DNA from: RGIG3528 sp045629005
GTDB lineage: Bacteria > Bacillota > Clostridia > Lachnospirales > Lachnospiraceae
DNA: 64,000 bases
NCBI GenBank assembly: GCA_045629005.1
Contig: JAZQQJ010000038.1
Location: 1-64,000, forward strand
Direction: 5' to 3'
Positions 26,507-35,513 of the stretch are shown piece after piece; the first letter of the stretch is position 1; each line of letters starts with the position of its first letter. The notes under the pieces are model-generated. The model was not told the DNA's origin and did no database searches. It saw nothing but the letters and a program-made list of their open reading frames with translations. The position numbers were made by a program, and so were the translations under genes.

Positions 26507-27583
26507 CTACCTCGTTACTATAAAGTCTCCGGCTTTTACTCCGGATGTGATTTCTGTTTCTTTATCTCCGACAAGACCGATTGTAACGTATACAACCTGT
26601 CTTATATCATTCTCATCAAGGTAATAAACATAATAAAGTTCTCCGGCATGGTGAACAGCCTGTGAATCAATAGCCACAACATTTTCTGCAGTCTCGCGGA
26701 CAACACTGATTACTGCTTTGGTACCGATTGCAATGTTATAATCAGGTTCCTCAAGTTCAAAAAGGAGCTGTGTGCCGTCATCCGACAAATGGAAAACAGT
26801 TTCATAAGTAGCATTTCCAAAAGACGCCTTAATAGTATAATGCTCACCTTCGGTAAACTTTTCTGCAAGTTCAATCATATCGCTTGCAAAAGCACATTTT
26901 GCACTGTCAATCAGCGTAACTGCCCTCTGTGTATTTGATGAATACTGGCTATCGCTGTACAGTCTGACGTAGGAAACCATTCCGTCCATTGAAGCGTAAA
27001 GTTTTCCGTCTTCGTATTGATTTGTATAATAGTCGAGTCTGAGGCCTTCATAATAAGCATAGTCCGCATATTCCTTGCCTTCGGATTCATATTTTTCGTC
27101 TATTTTTTTAATGTACTCATCATACTCGGCTTTATTTTTCAGTTCGCCGGATTTAAGCATTCTGTCGGCCTGATCGTATTCAAGTGCCTTTCTTTCTTCA
27201 AGAAGTTTGAGTGTTGTATTGCACTCGTCAATCTCGGACTGAATGTTGCGAATGGACTCTTCAAGGTCAGGTCTGTTAAGCTCGCCAAGAAGGTCTCCCT
27301 TCTTAACCATATCACCCTTTTCTACGTACATTTCCTTTACCGTATATCCGGAAAGTGCGAAGTACTGTTCTGCCTGCTCTTTCTGAGTGTATTGAAGCGT
27401 GATAACATCCGAAAGAATAACGTCCTTCTGCTCTGCTTTAGTTAAGGTGTAGTTGGACTTCGCTTTTTCTTTTTCAATTACAATGGTGTTTTGCTCGTCA
27501 TCCGCGCAACCCGAAAAAAGCGTCGTCATAAACGTCGCTATAAGTGTGGCGGCAATAATTCTTCTGATTCTCATTTTGCCCAT
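26507..27583 (-). CDS. HlyD/MFP-like lipoprotein adaptor
   Basis: The 358-residue protein has a lipoprotein signal ending F-S-G-C. It also has the membrane-fusion-protein layout: a lipoyl-like segment containing G-D-M-V-K-K-G-D-L-L-G-E-L, a coiled-coil hairpin, and a beta-barrel segment. It is the first gene of the exporter operon. Its ribosome site AGGAGATG lies in one arm of an 11-bp inverted repeat. Substrate unknown. Confidence 0.8.
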   Translation of the reverse strand: MGKMRIRRIIAATLIATFMTTLFSGCADDEQNTIVIEKEKAKSNYTLTKAEQKDVILSDVITLQYTQKEQAEQYFALSGYTVKEMYVEKGDMVKKGDLLGELNRPDLEESIRNIQSEIDECNTTLKLLEERKALEYDQADRMLKSGELKNKAEYDEYIKKIDEKYESEGKEYADYAYYEGLRLDYYTNQYEDGKLYASMDGMVSYVRLYSDSQYSSNTQRAVTLIDSAKCAFASDMIELAEKFTEGEHYTIKASFGNATYETVFHLSDDGTQLLFELEEPDYNIAIGTKAVISVVRETAENVVAIDSQAVHHAGELYYVYYLDENDIRQVVYVTIGLVGDKETEITSGVKAGDFIVTR

Positions 27584-27589
27584 AAAAAC

Positions 27590-27619
27590 ATCTCCTGATA
27601 AAAAAGCATATCAGGAGAT
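27590..27619 (-). repeat. Inverted repeat covering the ribosome site of the exporter operon
   Basis: The arms 27590-27600 and 27609-27619 are perfectly complementary (11 bp, 8-base loop). The inner arm contains the AGGAGA site of the first adaptor gene. The predicted transcription start falls inside the outer arm, so a full RNA hairpin may not form; it may instead be a DNA-binding site. Confidence 0.7.
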
Positions 27620-27648
27620 ATTTTATGTAAATGCTTACATTTTGTCAA
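27620..27648 (-). promoter_or_regulatory. Promoter of the exporter operon with dyad in spacer
   Basis: On the minus strand, TTGACA (27648-27643), a 17-base spacer and TAAAAT (27625-27620) form a near-consensus promoter. The spacer contains the dyad TGTAA-N4-TTACA (27639-27626), a possible regulator site. Region 27649-27741 shows a further TTGAC-like element but no gene. Confidence 0.75.
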
Positions 27649-27741
27649 ATCAGCATTAGTTAATCGTTTAGCATATTTTGCTTTGTTGTCAAAGGTCAAT
27701 CGTTTTACCAAACTGACAGATTAATGCTTTAATGCAGAAAA

Positions 27742-28989
27742 TTATAAATTGTAGCTGTGAAGATATTTATCCTGCTCAGGAGTAAGAACATCTATTTCCT
27801 TGCCAAGAAGCTTAAGCTTTCTTATTGCGACGGCCGAATCAACTTCTTCGGGTACATCAATAAGCTTTTCTGTAAGTTTACCTTCATTCTCAACAAGATA
27901 CTTGGCAGAAAGTGCCTGTATAGCAAAACTCATATCCATAATCTCTGCAGGATGTCCGTCGCCTGCAGCAAGATTTACGAGACGGCCTTCCGCAAGAACA
28001 TAAATCCACTGACCCGTAGGAAGCTTGTAGCCCATAATGTTTTTACGCATTTCTTTAGTTTCAACAGCAATCTTTCTGAGACCTGCCATATCGATTTCAC
28101 AGTCAAAATGACCTGCGTTGCAAAGTACGGCACCGTCTTTGATTACTGCAAAATCTTCTTCATCGATTACCTTCTCACAGCCTGTAACCGTAATAAAGAA
28201 ATCACCGATTTTGGCAGCTTCACGCATAGGCATAACGTCAAATCCATCCATAACGGCTTCAATTGCCTTAACAGGATCGATTTCAGTAACGATAACACGT
28301 GCCCCAAGGCCTTTTGCTCTCATTGCCGTGCCCTTACCGCACCAGCCGTAGCCCGCAACAACAACGTTCTTTCCGGCAACAATGAGGTTTGTTGTTCGGT
28401 TAATGCCGTCAAAAACAGACTGACCTGTGCCGTATCTGTTGTCAAAGAAGTGCTTGCACTGCGCATTATTAACACGAACCATCGGAAACTGAAGTGCACC
28501 TGCCTTATTCATTGCTTCCAGACGTATAATGCCTGTAGTTGTTTCTTCACATCCGCCGATAACCCCCGGAATAAGATGCTGAAGCTCTTTATGAAGCATA
28601 TTAACAAGATCGCCGCCGTCATCGATAATGATGTTGGGACCGCATTCGAGTGCATGTCTTATATGGCTTTCATACTCCTCGGGAGTAGCCCCGTACCATG
28701 CATGTACTTCCATTCCATCAGCAACAAGTGCTGCCGCAACATCATCCTGGGTTGAAAGAGGATTGGAACCGGTAATATGCATTTCAGCTCCGCCTGCCTT
28801 AAGCACCTGACAAAGATATGCAGTCTTTGCTTCAAGATGTACGGAAAGAGAAATCTTCTTTCCCGCAAAAGGCTTTGTTTTGGAAAATTCTTCTTCAAGA
28901 AGTCGAAGAAGTCCGCAATTTCTTCTGACCCATTCAATCTTCTGTCTGCCGGATTCCTGAAGGTTTATATCTCTTATTTCACTGTTCAT
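27742..28989 (-). CDS. ahcY: Adenosylhomocysteinase family protein (SAH or S-inosylhomocysteine hydrolase)
   Basis: The 415-residue protein has the SAH hydrolase substrate motif N-P-L-S-T-Q-D-D-V-A-A-A-L, the R-Y-G-T-G-Q-S motif and the NAD-binding V-A-G-Y-G-W-C-G-K-G. It is the shorter archaeal/Thermotoga-like form lacking the usual 40-residue insertion (inferred from length). It cleaves SAH to homocysteine and adenosine, or the inosyl analogue. The ATG at 28989 has GGAGGAAA upstream. Next to it lies an amidohydrolase of the SAH/MTA deaminase family, so the alternative substrate is a real possibility. Confidence 0.88.
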   Translation of the reverse strand: MNSEIRDINLQESGRQKIEWVRRNCGLLRLLEEEFSKTKPFAGKKISLSVHLEAKTAYLCQVLKAGGAEMHITGSNPLSTQDDVAAALVADGMEVHAWYGATPEEYESHIRHALECGPNIIIDDGGDLVNMLHKELQHLIPGVIGGCEETTTGIIRLEAMNKAGALQFPMVRVNNAQCKHFFDNRYGTGQSVFDGINRTTNLIVAGKNVVVAGYGWCGKGTAMRAKGLGARVIVTEIDPVKAIEAVMDGFDVMPMREAAKIGDFFITVTGCEKVIDEEDFAVIKDGAVLCNAGHFDCEIDMAGLRKIAVETKEMRKNIMGYKLPTGQWIYVLAEGRLVNLAAGDGHPAEIMDMSFAIQALSAKYLVENEGKLTEKLIDVPEEVDSAVAIRKLKLLGKEIDVLTPEQDKYLHSYNL

Positions 28990-29005
28990 ATTTTCCTCCG
29001 ATTTA

Positions 29006-30322
29006 TCAATACTCTTTTTTATCAAGTTCCATGCGCGTGATTATATCATTTATCTTTGAATAAACAAGTTTTTCCGAAAGCTTTGTAAGGTGTCCGTTTT
29101 CAACTACGGTCTCGCCATTAACAAATACTGTTTCAACTTCGGACCCGTTAGCGGAATATGCAAGCGCTGCAATAAGATTGTTTGCGGGAGTCAGTGAAGG
29201 AGAATCAAGGTTCATAAGAACAAGGTCTGCCTTCTTTCCGACTTCTATTGAACCGATTTCCTTTTCAAGTCCAAGTGCCTTTGCACCATTGATTGTAGCA
29301 GCCCTGAAGCCCTCCTGTGCAGATACGCACTGAGGAGTTTTTGCCGTACCCTTATGGATTAGTGTTAACAGACCGAGCTCCCTGAACATATTGAGACTGT
29401 TATTACTTGCTGCACCATCCGTTCCGAGGCATACATTCACGCCTGCTTCAAGCAGTTTTGCAACCGGTGCAAAACCGTTGCCGAGCTTCATATTGCTGGC
29501 AGGATTTGTAACTACGCTGACATTATGTTTTTTAAGTATTTCTATATCCGTATCGTCAATCTGTACGCAATGTGCTGCCACACAAGGAACATCAAACAGT
29601 CCGTTCCTCTCCGCCATCTCTATAGGTGTACAGTCATACTTTTCTTTAACGCCTGAAATCTCGCTTTCACTTTCGGAAAGATGTACATGAATACCGAGAT
29701 TTCTTTTCTTTGCTTCGTCGGAAACTATACGCATAAACTCTGCATCGCATGTATAAGGTGCATGCGGAGCCAGTCTGAATGTCAATCTGTCGTAATCTTT
29801 GTTGGCTTCCATTTCTTCAAAGGCCTGCTTAAGTCTTGAGCTTCCGGCTTCGTCATTTCCGTTTCCGACAAGCCCTCTTGAAAGGCACGCACGAATACCT
29901 GTCTCCCTTACCGCCTTTGAGGTCCTGTGAATATTCATATGCATATCGTTGAAACATGTCGTGCCGCTCCTAAGCATTTCAATTATTGCAAGACATGCCC
30001 CCCAGTATGCGTCTTCATCAGTCATCTTCTGTTCCAGAGGGTCTATTGTACCGAACAGCCAGTCCATAAATGAAAGATCGTCTGCAGCATTTCTCATAAA
30101 TGCCATATATGAATGTGTATGACAGTTGACAAGGCCCGGAATTACGAGAAACCTCCCGCCGTTAATTTCTTTGTCAACAACAAAGCCCTCCGGCTTAGCG
30201 CCTATTCCCTTAATTGTCTCGTCAAAATATATATCCGTACGGACAACTCTGTCTTTTGCATTTTTAAGTGCATCTCCGCCTTCAGGAAGAACGGCTAGAA
30301 TGTTTTTTAAGTAAATGCCCAT
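29006..30322 (-). CDS. mtaD: Amidohydrolase of the SAH/5'-methylthioadenosine deaminase family
   Basis: The 438-residue protein has the amidohydrolase metal motif C-H-T-H-S, then H-V-H-L-S-E-S, A-A-H-C and G-T-D-G-A-A-S-N-N, the MtaD/SAH-deaminase pattern. It would convert SAH (or MTA, 5'-deoxyadenosine) to the inosyl form. It overlaps no gene and precedes ahcY by 16 bases, suggesting a two-step salvage of SAH. The symbol is by family. Confidence 0.86.
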   Translation of the reverse strand: MGIYLKNILAVLPEGGDALKNAKDRVVRTDIYFDETIKGIGAKPEGFVVDKEINGGRFLVIPGLVNCHTHSYMAFMRNAADDLSFMDWLFGTIDPLEQKMTDEDAYWGACLAIIEMLRSGTTCFNDMHMNIHRTSKAVRETGIRACLSRGLVGNGNDEAGSSRLKQAFEEMEANKDYDRLTFRLAPHAPYTCDAEFMRIVSDEAKKRNLGIHVHLSESESEISGVKEKYDCTPIEMAERNGLFDVPCVAAHCVQIDDTDIEILKKHNVSVVTNPASNMKLGNGFAPVAKLLEAGVNVCLGTDGAASNNSLNMFRELGLLTLIHKGTAKTPQCVSAQEGFRAATINGAKALGLEKEIGSIEVGKKADLVLMNLDSPSLTPANNLIAALAYSANGSEVETVFVNGETVVENGHLTKLSEKLVYSKINDIITRMELDKKEY

Positions 30323-30331
30323 AGATTCACC

Positions 30332-31450
30332 TTACCTTTCGTGGAGAAGTGACAAAACTATATTTACACATGCATAAGCGGCAAAAAGTGTTGCCCCAAG
30401 CCCGGTATAAACCCACGCATGCGTTGCGTTCAAATAGTAAAAAGGAGGAAGCAAAAACTGCACAAAGCGCAAGTCCTTAACGGTAATGAATACAGGGCAG
30501 AGCACCGTCATAATAAGCATAACAACAGGCACAGCCGCTGCGAATCTTGCTTCCGTCTTAAGAATAGATCTTAACATGTAGGACATCATTATTCCGTTCA
30601 GACTCAGTATGAGAATATTGAGCAGTTCCCGTCCCAAAGAAACATTTATTCCCGTAATATACAGAGTAATCAGCATTACAACCGCTGCATCAAAAACAGG
30701 AATGGCAAGATATGTAAAATTGAGAATGTCACGGTATCTGAGAGGTATCCACTCAAAACGCCCGTGTTTTTCATCATTTATGTAGTACAATGTTGCCGCA
30801 AAAGCTGTCAGCATAAGCCACAATGCAAGGAGACCTCTTAGCGGTGCAACGAGATAATCCGCATTTTCACGGACAATTTCTTCTTCGTCAAGATAGTGCA
30901 TTTCAAAAAGTGAAATATCCTGACGGTTGTTCTCATAAAAGTATTCCAGTTCTTTTTCCGAAAACGCGTCTGTCACCATAACAGAATCTGTATAATGCAA
31001 ATACGCCTCATGCATAAATTCCGGATACATTACAACATTAAGCCTGAACATAGCAAGACTTAAAAGCGGATTATCCTCCGGCTGCCAGCTTGTGACGAGA
31101 GTATCCGTAACGCCTGTTTTAATGCACTGGGCTATTTTATCGGAGTATCCTTCCTCAAAAACCCAAGCTGCGTCTGCTTCTCCGTCCTTTACGAGATTAA
31201 TGGCATCATTTTCCGAATTCGTCATAATAAAACTTATTACAGATTCCGGAGATTCAAGTGCCTCCACTGCCTGAACGGCCTTTTCATCATTCCCCGAAAA
31301 GACAGCAATCTTCATAACGCTCGAATCAAGCTTTGCGGCCTTTGTCATAAGCAGCACAAGAACAGGGACAAAAAGAAAAATAATAACAAAGCCCGGCCTT
31401 TTGAACAATCTTTTGTTTTGTAGGTAAAGAAAGGTAATTACCTTTTTCAT
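30332..31450 (-). CDS. ABC-2 type permease
   Basis: The 372-residue protein has one N-terminal helix, a large extracellular domain (about 40-205) and five C-terminal helices, the ABC-2 exporter layout. Its start shares one base with the stop of the next permease gene (TAATG), so translation is coupled. It is the second permease after the ATPase at 32684-33352. Substrate unknown. Confidence 0.75.
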   Translation of the reverse strand: MKKVITFLYLQNKRLFKRPGFVIIFLFVPVLVLLMTKAAKLDSSVMKIAVFSGNDEKAVQAVEALESPESVISFIMTNSENDAINLVKDGEADAAWVFEEGYSDKIAQCIKTGVTDTLVTSWQPEDNPLLSLAMFRLNVVMYPEFMHEAYLHYTDSVMVTDAFSEKELEYFYENNRQDISLFEMHYLDEEEIVRENADYLVAPLRGLLALWLMLTAFAATLYYINDEKHGRFEWIPLRYRDILNFTYLAIPVFDAAVVMLITLYITGINVSLGRELLNILILSLNGIMMSYMLRSILKTEARFAAAVPVVMLIMTVLCPVFITVKDLRFVQFLLPPFYYLNATHAWVYTGLGATLFAAYACVNIVLSLLHER

Positions 31451-32694
31451 TATCTGTCCTTATGCATCCTAAAACAACGAATTAATACCGAAAGAGTTAT
31501 AAAAGCAGCACAGTACATTAACAGAAGTAATTTTTCAAGAGTATTGCTATGCCTGGAAAGTTCATCAGACAAATCGGTAAAAGCAACACCTGTAGGTAAA
31601 TATCTTGTCACAGTTGTGAGCTTGTCAGGCAAAAAATCCATCGGGTAGTAGTAACCCGAAACATATCCCATCGCAACAGCAACGGTAAACTGAGCAACTA
31701 TTGCCGAAATTGTGCTTTCCATCATTTCATAAATAAGAAACTGCATTGAGTAAAGCGCAATTGCAACCGGCACCGCTTCAAGCACAAAGCTGTCAAAAGC
31801 TTTTACAGGATACTTACCAAGTTCCGGCACATGAAGAACTCCTTTACCTATGCATGTCCGAAGTACAATGTAGATGATAAAACATCCCATAAGCTGAATA
31901 AAAAGGAAACTTATGAACTCGGCAAGAATCTGCATTAATTCGTTTTGACCGGAACGCCTTATAATACGCTGATACTCTCTGCTCCTGTTTGTAAAAAAGG
32001 CAACCGCTCCCATTCCGGAAAGGGATATAAAAATCAGTATTGCCGCACATAAATAATAGCCGGTAAAGGATAGGCCGTTACTTACTCCGACGGTTTTCAC
32101 CTCCGCAGCATTAATTACACCGACAATAGCCCGCGCCATCGAAGCTTCAAGTGCATCTCCGGCATCGTAATACAAATCTCTTCTCCCGGCAGCCTTTAAA
32201 AAATCAAAAGCGGCATAAAAGGCACTTTGCGAAGTCGTCATAAGTTCGGAAACCGAATCAACAGACTCCGAAAGCAGAATACCTGAAATGCCTATCTCTC
32301 CGTCAGCGGTTACATACTTAATCTTTTTGTCGTTATCTCCTTTATCAACAGACTCTACAAAGCCATCAGGAAAAACAACATATGTTGTAAGATGCCCCAG
32401 AAGCATTTCCGATTTTGCTTCTTCTTCGGTCATCCTTTCAAGTGACACGCCAAACTGTTCCGAAACAAGGTTGATAACAGAGTCAATGTTGATTCCCATA
32501 TATTCGGAAATGTCACCGACGTATGCCACCCTGAGCATACTCTTTCTTTCGCTTTCGCTGTCAGATTTGAGGACACAATATGAAAAAATGCCTATTGCGG
32601 TGCACAAAAAAGCGGTAGCCACAAGTGCAGCCGGCAAAAGGCATATTGCTCTTTTCATTTGTACAAGAAGTGACTTAAAAAAGCTACATTTCAT
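31450..32694 (-). CDS. ABC-2 type permease
   Basis: The 414-residue protein has a first helix near 14-40, a large extracellular part and five or six C-terminal helices, the same layout as the neighbouring permease. The ATG at 32694 overlaps the ATPase gene by 11 bases; a longer reading frame running further into the ATPase gene is unlikely. With its partner it forms the membrane part of an exporter of unknown substrate. Confidence 0.75.
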   Translation of the reverse strand: MKCSFFKSLLVQMKRAICLLPAALVATAFLCTAIGIFSYCVLKSDSESERKSMLRVAYVGDISEYMGINIDSVINLVSEQFGVSLERMTEEEAKSEMLLGHLTTYVVFPDGFVESVDKGDNDKKIKYVTADGEIGISGILLSESVDSVSELMTTSQSAFYAAFDFLKAAGRRDLYYDAGDALEASMARAIVGVINAAEVKTVGVSNGLSFTGYYLCAAILIFISLSGMGAVAFFTNRSREYQRIIRRSGQNELMQILAEFISFLFIQLMGCFIIYIVLRTCIGKGVLHVPELGKYPVKAFDSFVLEAVPVAIALYSMQFLIYEMMESTISAIVAQFTVAVAMGYVSGYYYPMDFLPDKLTTVTRYLPTGVAFTDLSDELSRHSNTLEKLLLLMYCAAFITLSVLIRCFRMHKDR

Positions 32695-33352
32695 TAACAA
32701 GTGCCTCAATATTTCCGGTAAAGTTATACTTGGTAATATTGCCGTCCTTAAGGATGTAATGCTCATCACACACGGCAATTTCCTCAGCTTCATGCGTTGA
32801 AAGGAGAACTATCCCGCCGTTTTCCTTGAACTCGCATATGTATTTACGTATTGTTTCCTTACATATGAGATCAAGGGCGGCTCCCGGCTCATCCAGCAGC
32901 AGTATTTTGGGATTGCCGTTTACGGCACAGCCGATGGATAATCGTTTCTTCATACCACCGGACATCCTGCTCACACGCGTATCAACAAACTCATCTATTC
33001 CGAGACGTTTCAGAACACCTTCCTTAAGCTCCCTGTTCAGTTTTTCGGAGCTGTAGAAAAGCCTGAGATTATCATAACCCGAAAGTTCCGGTATAAGAGG
33101 ATTGCTCTGAGGTACATAAGCAACACTCGATGTATGCAGTTTTGCGCTTCTGAAGAGATTGACTCCGTCAAGAAGGAATTCACCCGACTCACAAGTCCGA
33201 ACTCCTGCAAGAATCGAAATAAGACTTGTCTTTCCGGTTCCGTTTCTGCCGATAAGTCCGTAGCACTTACCGCCTTCAAGAGTAAGATTTACCTTATTGA
33301 GACAAATGTTATTCTTATATTTTTTTGTAACATCTCTGATTTCAGCAATCAT
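32684..33352 (-). CDS. ABC transporter ATP-binding protein
   Basis: The 222-residue protein has Walker A G-R-N-G-T-G-K-T-S, signature M-S-G-G-M-K-K-R-L-S-I-G-C-A and Walker B I-L-L-L-D-E-P-G-A-A-L-D, then S-T-H. The ATG at 33352 lacks a strong GGAGG site (GGGG is nearest). It is the first gene of an ATPase-permease-permease unit followed without a visible terminator by mtaD and ahcY. Confidence 0.88.
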   Translation of the reverse strand: MIAEIRDVTKKYKNNICLNKVNLTLEGGKCYGLIGRNGTGKTSLISILAGVRTCESGEFLLDGVNLFRSAKLHTSSVAYVPQSNPLIPELSGYDNLRLFYSSEKLNRELKEGVLKRLGIDEFVDTRVSRMSGGMKKRLSIGCAVNGNPKILLLDEPGAALDLICKETIRKYICEFKENGGIVLLSTHEAEEIAVCDEHYILKDGNITKYNFTGNIEALVNEM

Positions 33353-33373
33353 GTAAGCCCCGACATATATTCT

Positions 33374-33405
33374 ATCATCCCATGCCCTTTCAGACATGGG
33401 ATGAT
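33374..33405 (-). repeat. 11-bp inverted repeat before the ABC ATPase
   Basis: ATCATCCCATG (33374-33384) pairs with CATGGGATGAT (33395-33405), a perfect 11-bp stem with 10-base loop. It follows the stop of the zinc-ribbon gene by few bases but has no T tract on the minus strand. It may be a weak terminator or an operator for the ATPase gene. Confidence 0.55.
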
Positions 33406-33414
33406 TTATTTAGC

Positions 33415-35433
33415 TTATCTCCATTTGGATAAATCGTCGATTGTTTCCTGTAAATCATCAATAAGGTCAAGAATATCGGAGCTTGCTCCTGCTTTATCAA
33501 GTTTCTTGGAAACATTTGAAAAATCAAGGCCTGTTACCCAATCGATAATGTCATCGGTATCGGCAATTTCAATTGTCTTCTTTTCAGCAGGCAGAGTCAC
33601 CTTAGAGCCGTTGCCTTTCTTTGCTCCGTATTTGATGGTGACAATCTTTGTATCCTTTGTAAAGAGACTTGTTGTAACATTCACCTTATTGGGCTCTGCA
33701 TCGATTGTTACATCAAATGAAAGGTTCTTGCCGATGATTCCGGTAATAAGTGACGCCGTGGTGCTTCCAAACAGAGTTCTGATAGCATCATCGTCAACAG
33801 GAATAACTGCATTTCCCGATAATACACCTGCCCATACATCAGATATATTTAAATCGTTAATGTCAAACTCTGTGTTAATACCATCAGCGTTAAGTTTAAC
33901 AGAACCTGTGTACTTATCGCCCTTGTATTCGCCCTTTGATTCAATTGACATTTCACTTGTGGTTGTAGTCTTCGAATTTCTCTTTGTAGCAGATTCGACA
34001 CCTGCTTCAAAACCGTACTCCTTTCCGCTCTTTGTAAGCATATATTCAACGGTTGTGATGTATTCTGAACTTCCGGAAAGCTCTGAAACTTCTACTGTAC
34101 GTCCGACAACCTCGCCCTTATTATTTACATAAACCTTATATTCAATACAATTATCTTCGCAGAAGCTCTCGGCAATATATGCGGCGTCTTCGATTTCATC
34201 ATCAAGCATTTCTACAAATTCGTCGTAATACTCTTCAGGTGTTTTGGCATCATCGCCAATCTCATTAACTGCTGCACTGAGATCGTAAATGATTTTTTTC
34301 ACATCGGCATTTGTCTTAAGCTCAGTACATAACTCAACGATTATTTTTTCGATTGTTTCCTCATCGAGCTTAACATCAAGCACCGTAACTCTCTGTTTTA
34401 CTCCGTTTGAGGAAATATTCTTTGAGTTTGTCTGCTTAACGTTATCAATCTGATTTATAGTGGTGACAAAGCAATCGTTAAGTACTGATATAAACTTTGC
34501 CTTGGCAGGAAGACTCTCGTTAATATTAGCGATAATATCGTTATAATCGGATTCCATGGTCATGTATTCGTTTATGTCAAAGCCGTTATCGCCGAAAATG
34601 TCATCGCCCAAATAGAGGTAGTTGCTGTCAAGCTCGGGAACTCTGAAATATAAGCCGAAGTCTGCAAGGTCTGCAAAAATTTCTGTTGTGAAGATGCTCT
34701 TGCCGTTAATCTTTGTTTCCCCGGTAATACTGCTCTTCTTGTCCTTTATGTTACTCGTTCCGTTAATCTCAATGCTCTTAATCCATGTAAGGTCGACATC
34801 AACAAGATCCCCGATGCTGTCAAGAATTGACGAGCCTTTTCCTTCAAACTCAATACCGAAGTTTGAATCAAGCGACATGCTGTCAATATCATTTATTGCA
34901 TCTCTTGTAAGTGCATAAGATTTGGCAACATCTGTTACCGTATCCTTTACATATTTCTTTTCAACGTATCTGTAATAGCCTGCAGGACTTGTAAAAAGCT
35001 TAACAACCGCATTCGAAACAGGCTTGAAGAAAACTGCGACAACAATGAGAAGAAGTACTACAGCGGCAAGAACAACAGAAAGAACCTTATGTTCCTTAAT
35101 AAATCCTCCAATGCCTTTTCCTTTTTCCTTTGCAGGTGCTTCAGGCTCGGAACCTTCCGAAGCTGCCGCTGCAGGTGCTGCCTCAGGAACCGGCTCAGCT
35201 GCAGGTGCTGCTTCTGCGGGAGCTACAGCAGGAATTGTCTCGGCTGCAGGTGCTACTTCTGCGGGAACTGCCTCTGCGGGAGCTGCCTCTGCTACAGGAG
35301 TTTCCTCAACTACCGGAGTTTCCTCTGCTGCAGGTGCTGCCTCTGCCACAGGTGCTGCTTCAACCTTAGTACCGCATTCGGGGCAGAACAATGATCCTTC
35401 AGGTATTTCATTTCCACAATTTTTACAAATCAT
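33415..35433 (-). CDS. Zinc-ribbon membrane protein with Ala/Pro/Glu-rich linker
   Basis: The 672-residue protein begins with a zinc ribbon (C3-x2-C6 and C17-x2-C20). An Ala/Pro/Glu-rich linker follows (about 25-105), then one membrane helix (about 116-136) and a long outside domain of beta-rich and helical segments I do not recognise. The start at 35433 has TAGGAGGAA upstream; the in-frame extension lacks support. Its promoter is unclear because the his terminator lies directly upstream. Likely a surface protein with a cytoplasmic zinc ribbon. Confidence 0.78.
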   Translation of the reverse strand: MICKNCGNEIPEGSLFCPECGTKVEAAPVAEAAPAAEETPVVEETPVAEAAPAEAVPAEVAPAAETIPAVAPAEAAPAAEPVPEAAPAAAASEGSEPEAPAKEKGKGIGGFIKEHKVLSVVLAAVVLLLIVVAVFFKPVSNAVVKLFTSPAGYYRYVEKKYVKDTVTDVAKSYALTRDAINDIDSMSLDSNFGIEFEGKGSSILDSIGDLVDVDLTWIKSIEINGTSNIKDKKSSITGETKINGKSIFTTEIFADLADFGLYFRVPELDSNYLYLGDDIFGDNGFDINEYMTMESDYNDIIANINESLPAKAKFISVLNDCFVTTINQIDNVKQTNSKNISSNGVKQRVTVLDVKLDEETIEKIIVELCTELKTNADVKKIIYDLSAAVNEIGDDAKTPEEYYDEFVEMLDDEIEDAAYIAESFCEDNCIEYKVYVNNKGEVVGRTVEVSELSGSSEYITTVEYMLTKSGKEYGFEAGVESATKRNSKTTTTSEMSIESKGEYKGDKYTGSVKLNADGINTEFDINDLNISDVWAGVLSGNAVIPVDDDAIRTLFGSTTASLITGIIGKNLSFDVTIDAEPNKVNVTTSLFTKDTKIVTIKYGAKKGNGSKVTLPAEKKTIEIADTDDIIDWVTGLDFSNVSKKLDKAGASSDILDLIDDLQETIDDLSKWR

Positions 35434-35451
35434 TTTATTCCTCCTATGTTT

Positions 35452-35497
35452 AAAAAAAGAAATCCACGGAGAGTGTATCACTTTCAGCAGATTTCTT
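35452..35497 (-). terminator. Terminator of the histidine operon
   Basis: On the minus strand the stem 35497-35490 / 35464-35457, with an inner AGTG/CACT pairing, is followed by a run of T (7 bases, ending at 35452). It lies 16 bases after the hisA-fusion stop codon. Confidence 0.75.
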
Positions 35498-35513
35498 CAA
35501 TAATTTTAGTATA

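Noticed and set aside
27757..28755. Long plus-strand reading frame (332 codons) over ahcY
   Set aside because: Antisense to a clear ahcY; the translation is Cys/Phe/Asn-rich without motifs.
32695..32793. Longer start for the ABC-2 permease at 31450
   Set aside because: It would overlap the ATPase gene by over 100 bases; the ATG at 32694 fits the usual short overlap.
33134..34132. Long plus-strand reading frame (332 codons) over the zinc-ribbon gene
   Set aside because: It lies antisense to a well supported protein gene and an ABC ATPase, has no family similarity I can see and no ribosome site pattern.
35089..35503. Repetitive plus-strand reading frames over the Ala/Pro/Glu-rich linker
   Set aside because: They arise from the reverse complement of the linker codons in the zinc-ribbon gene.
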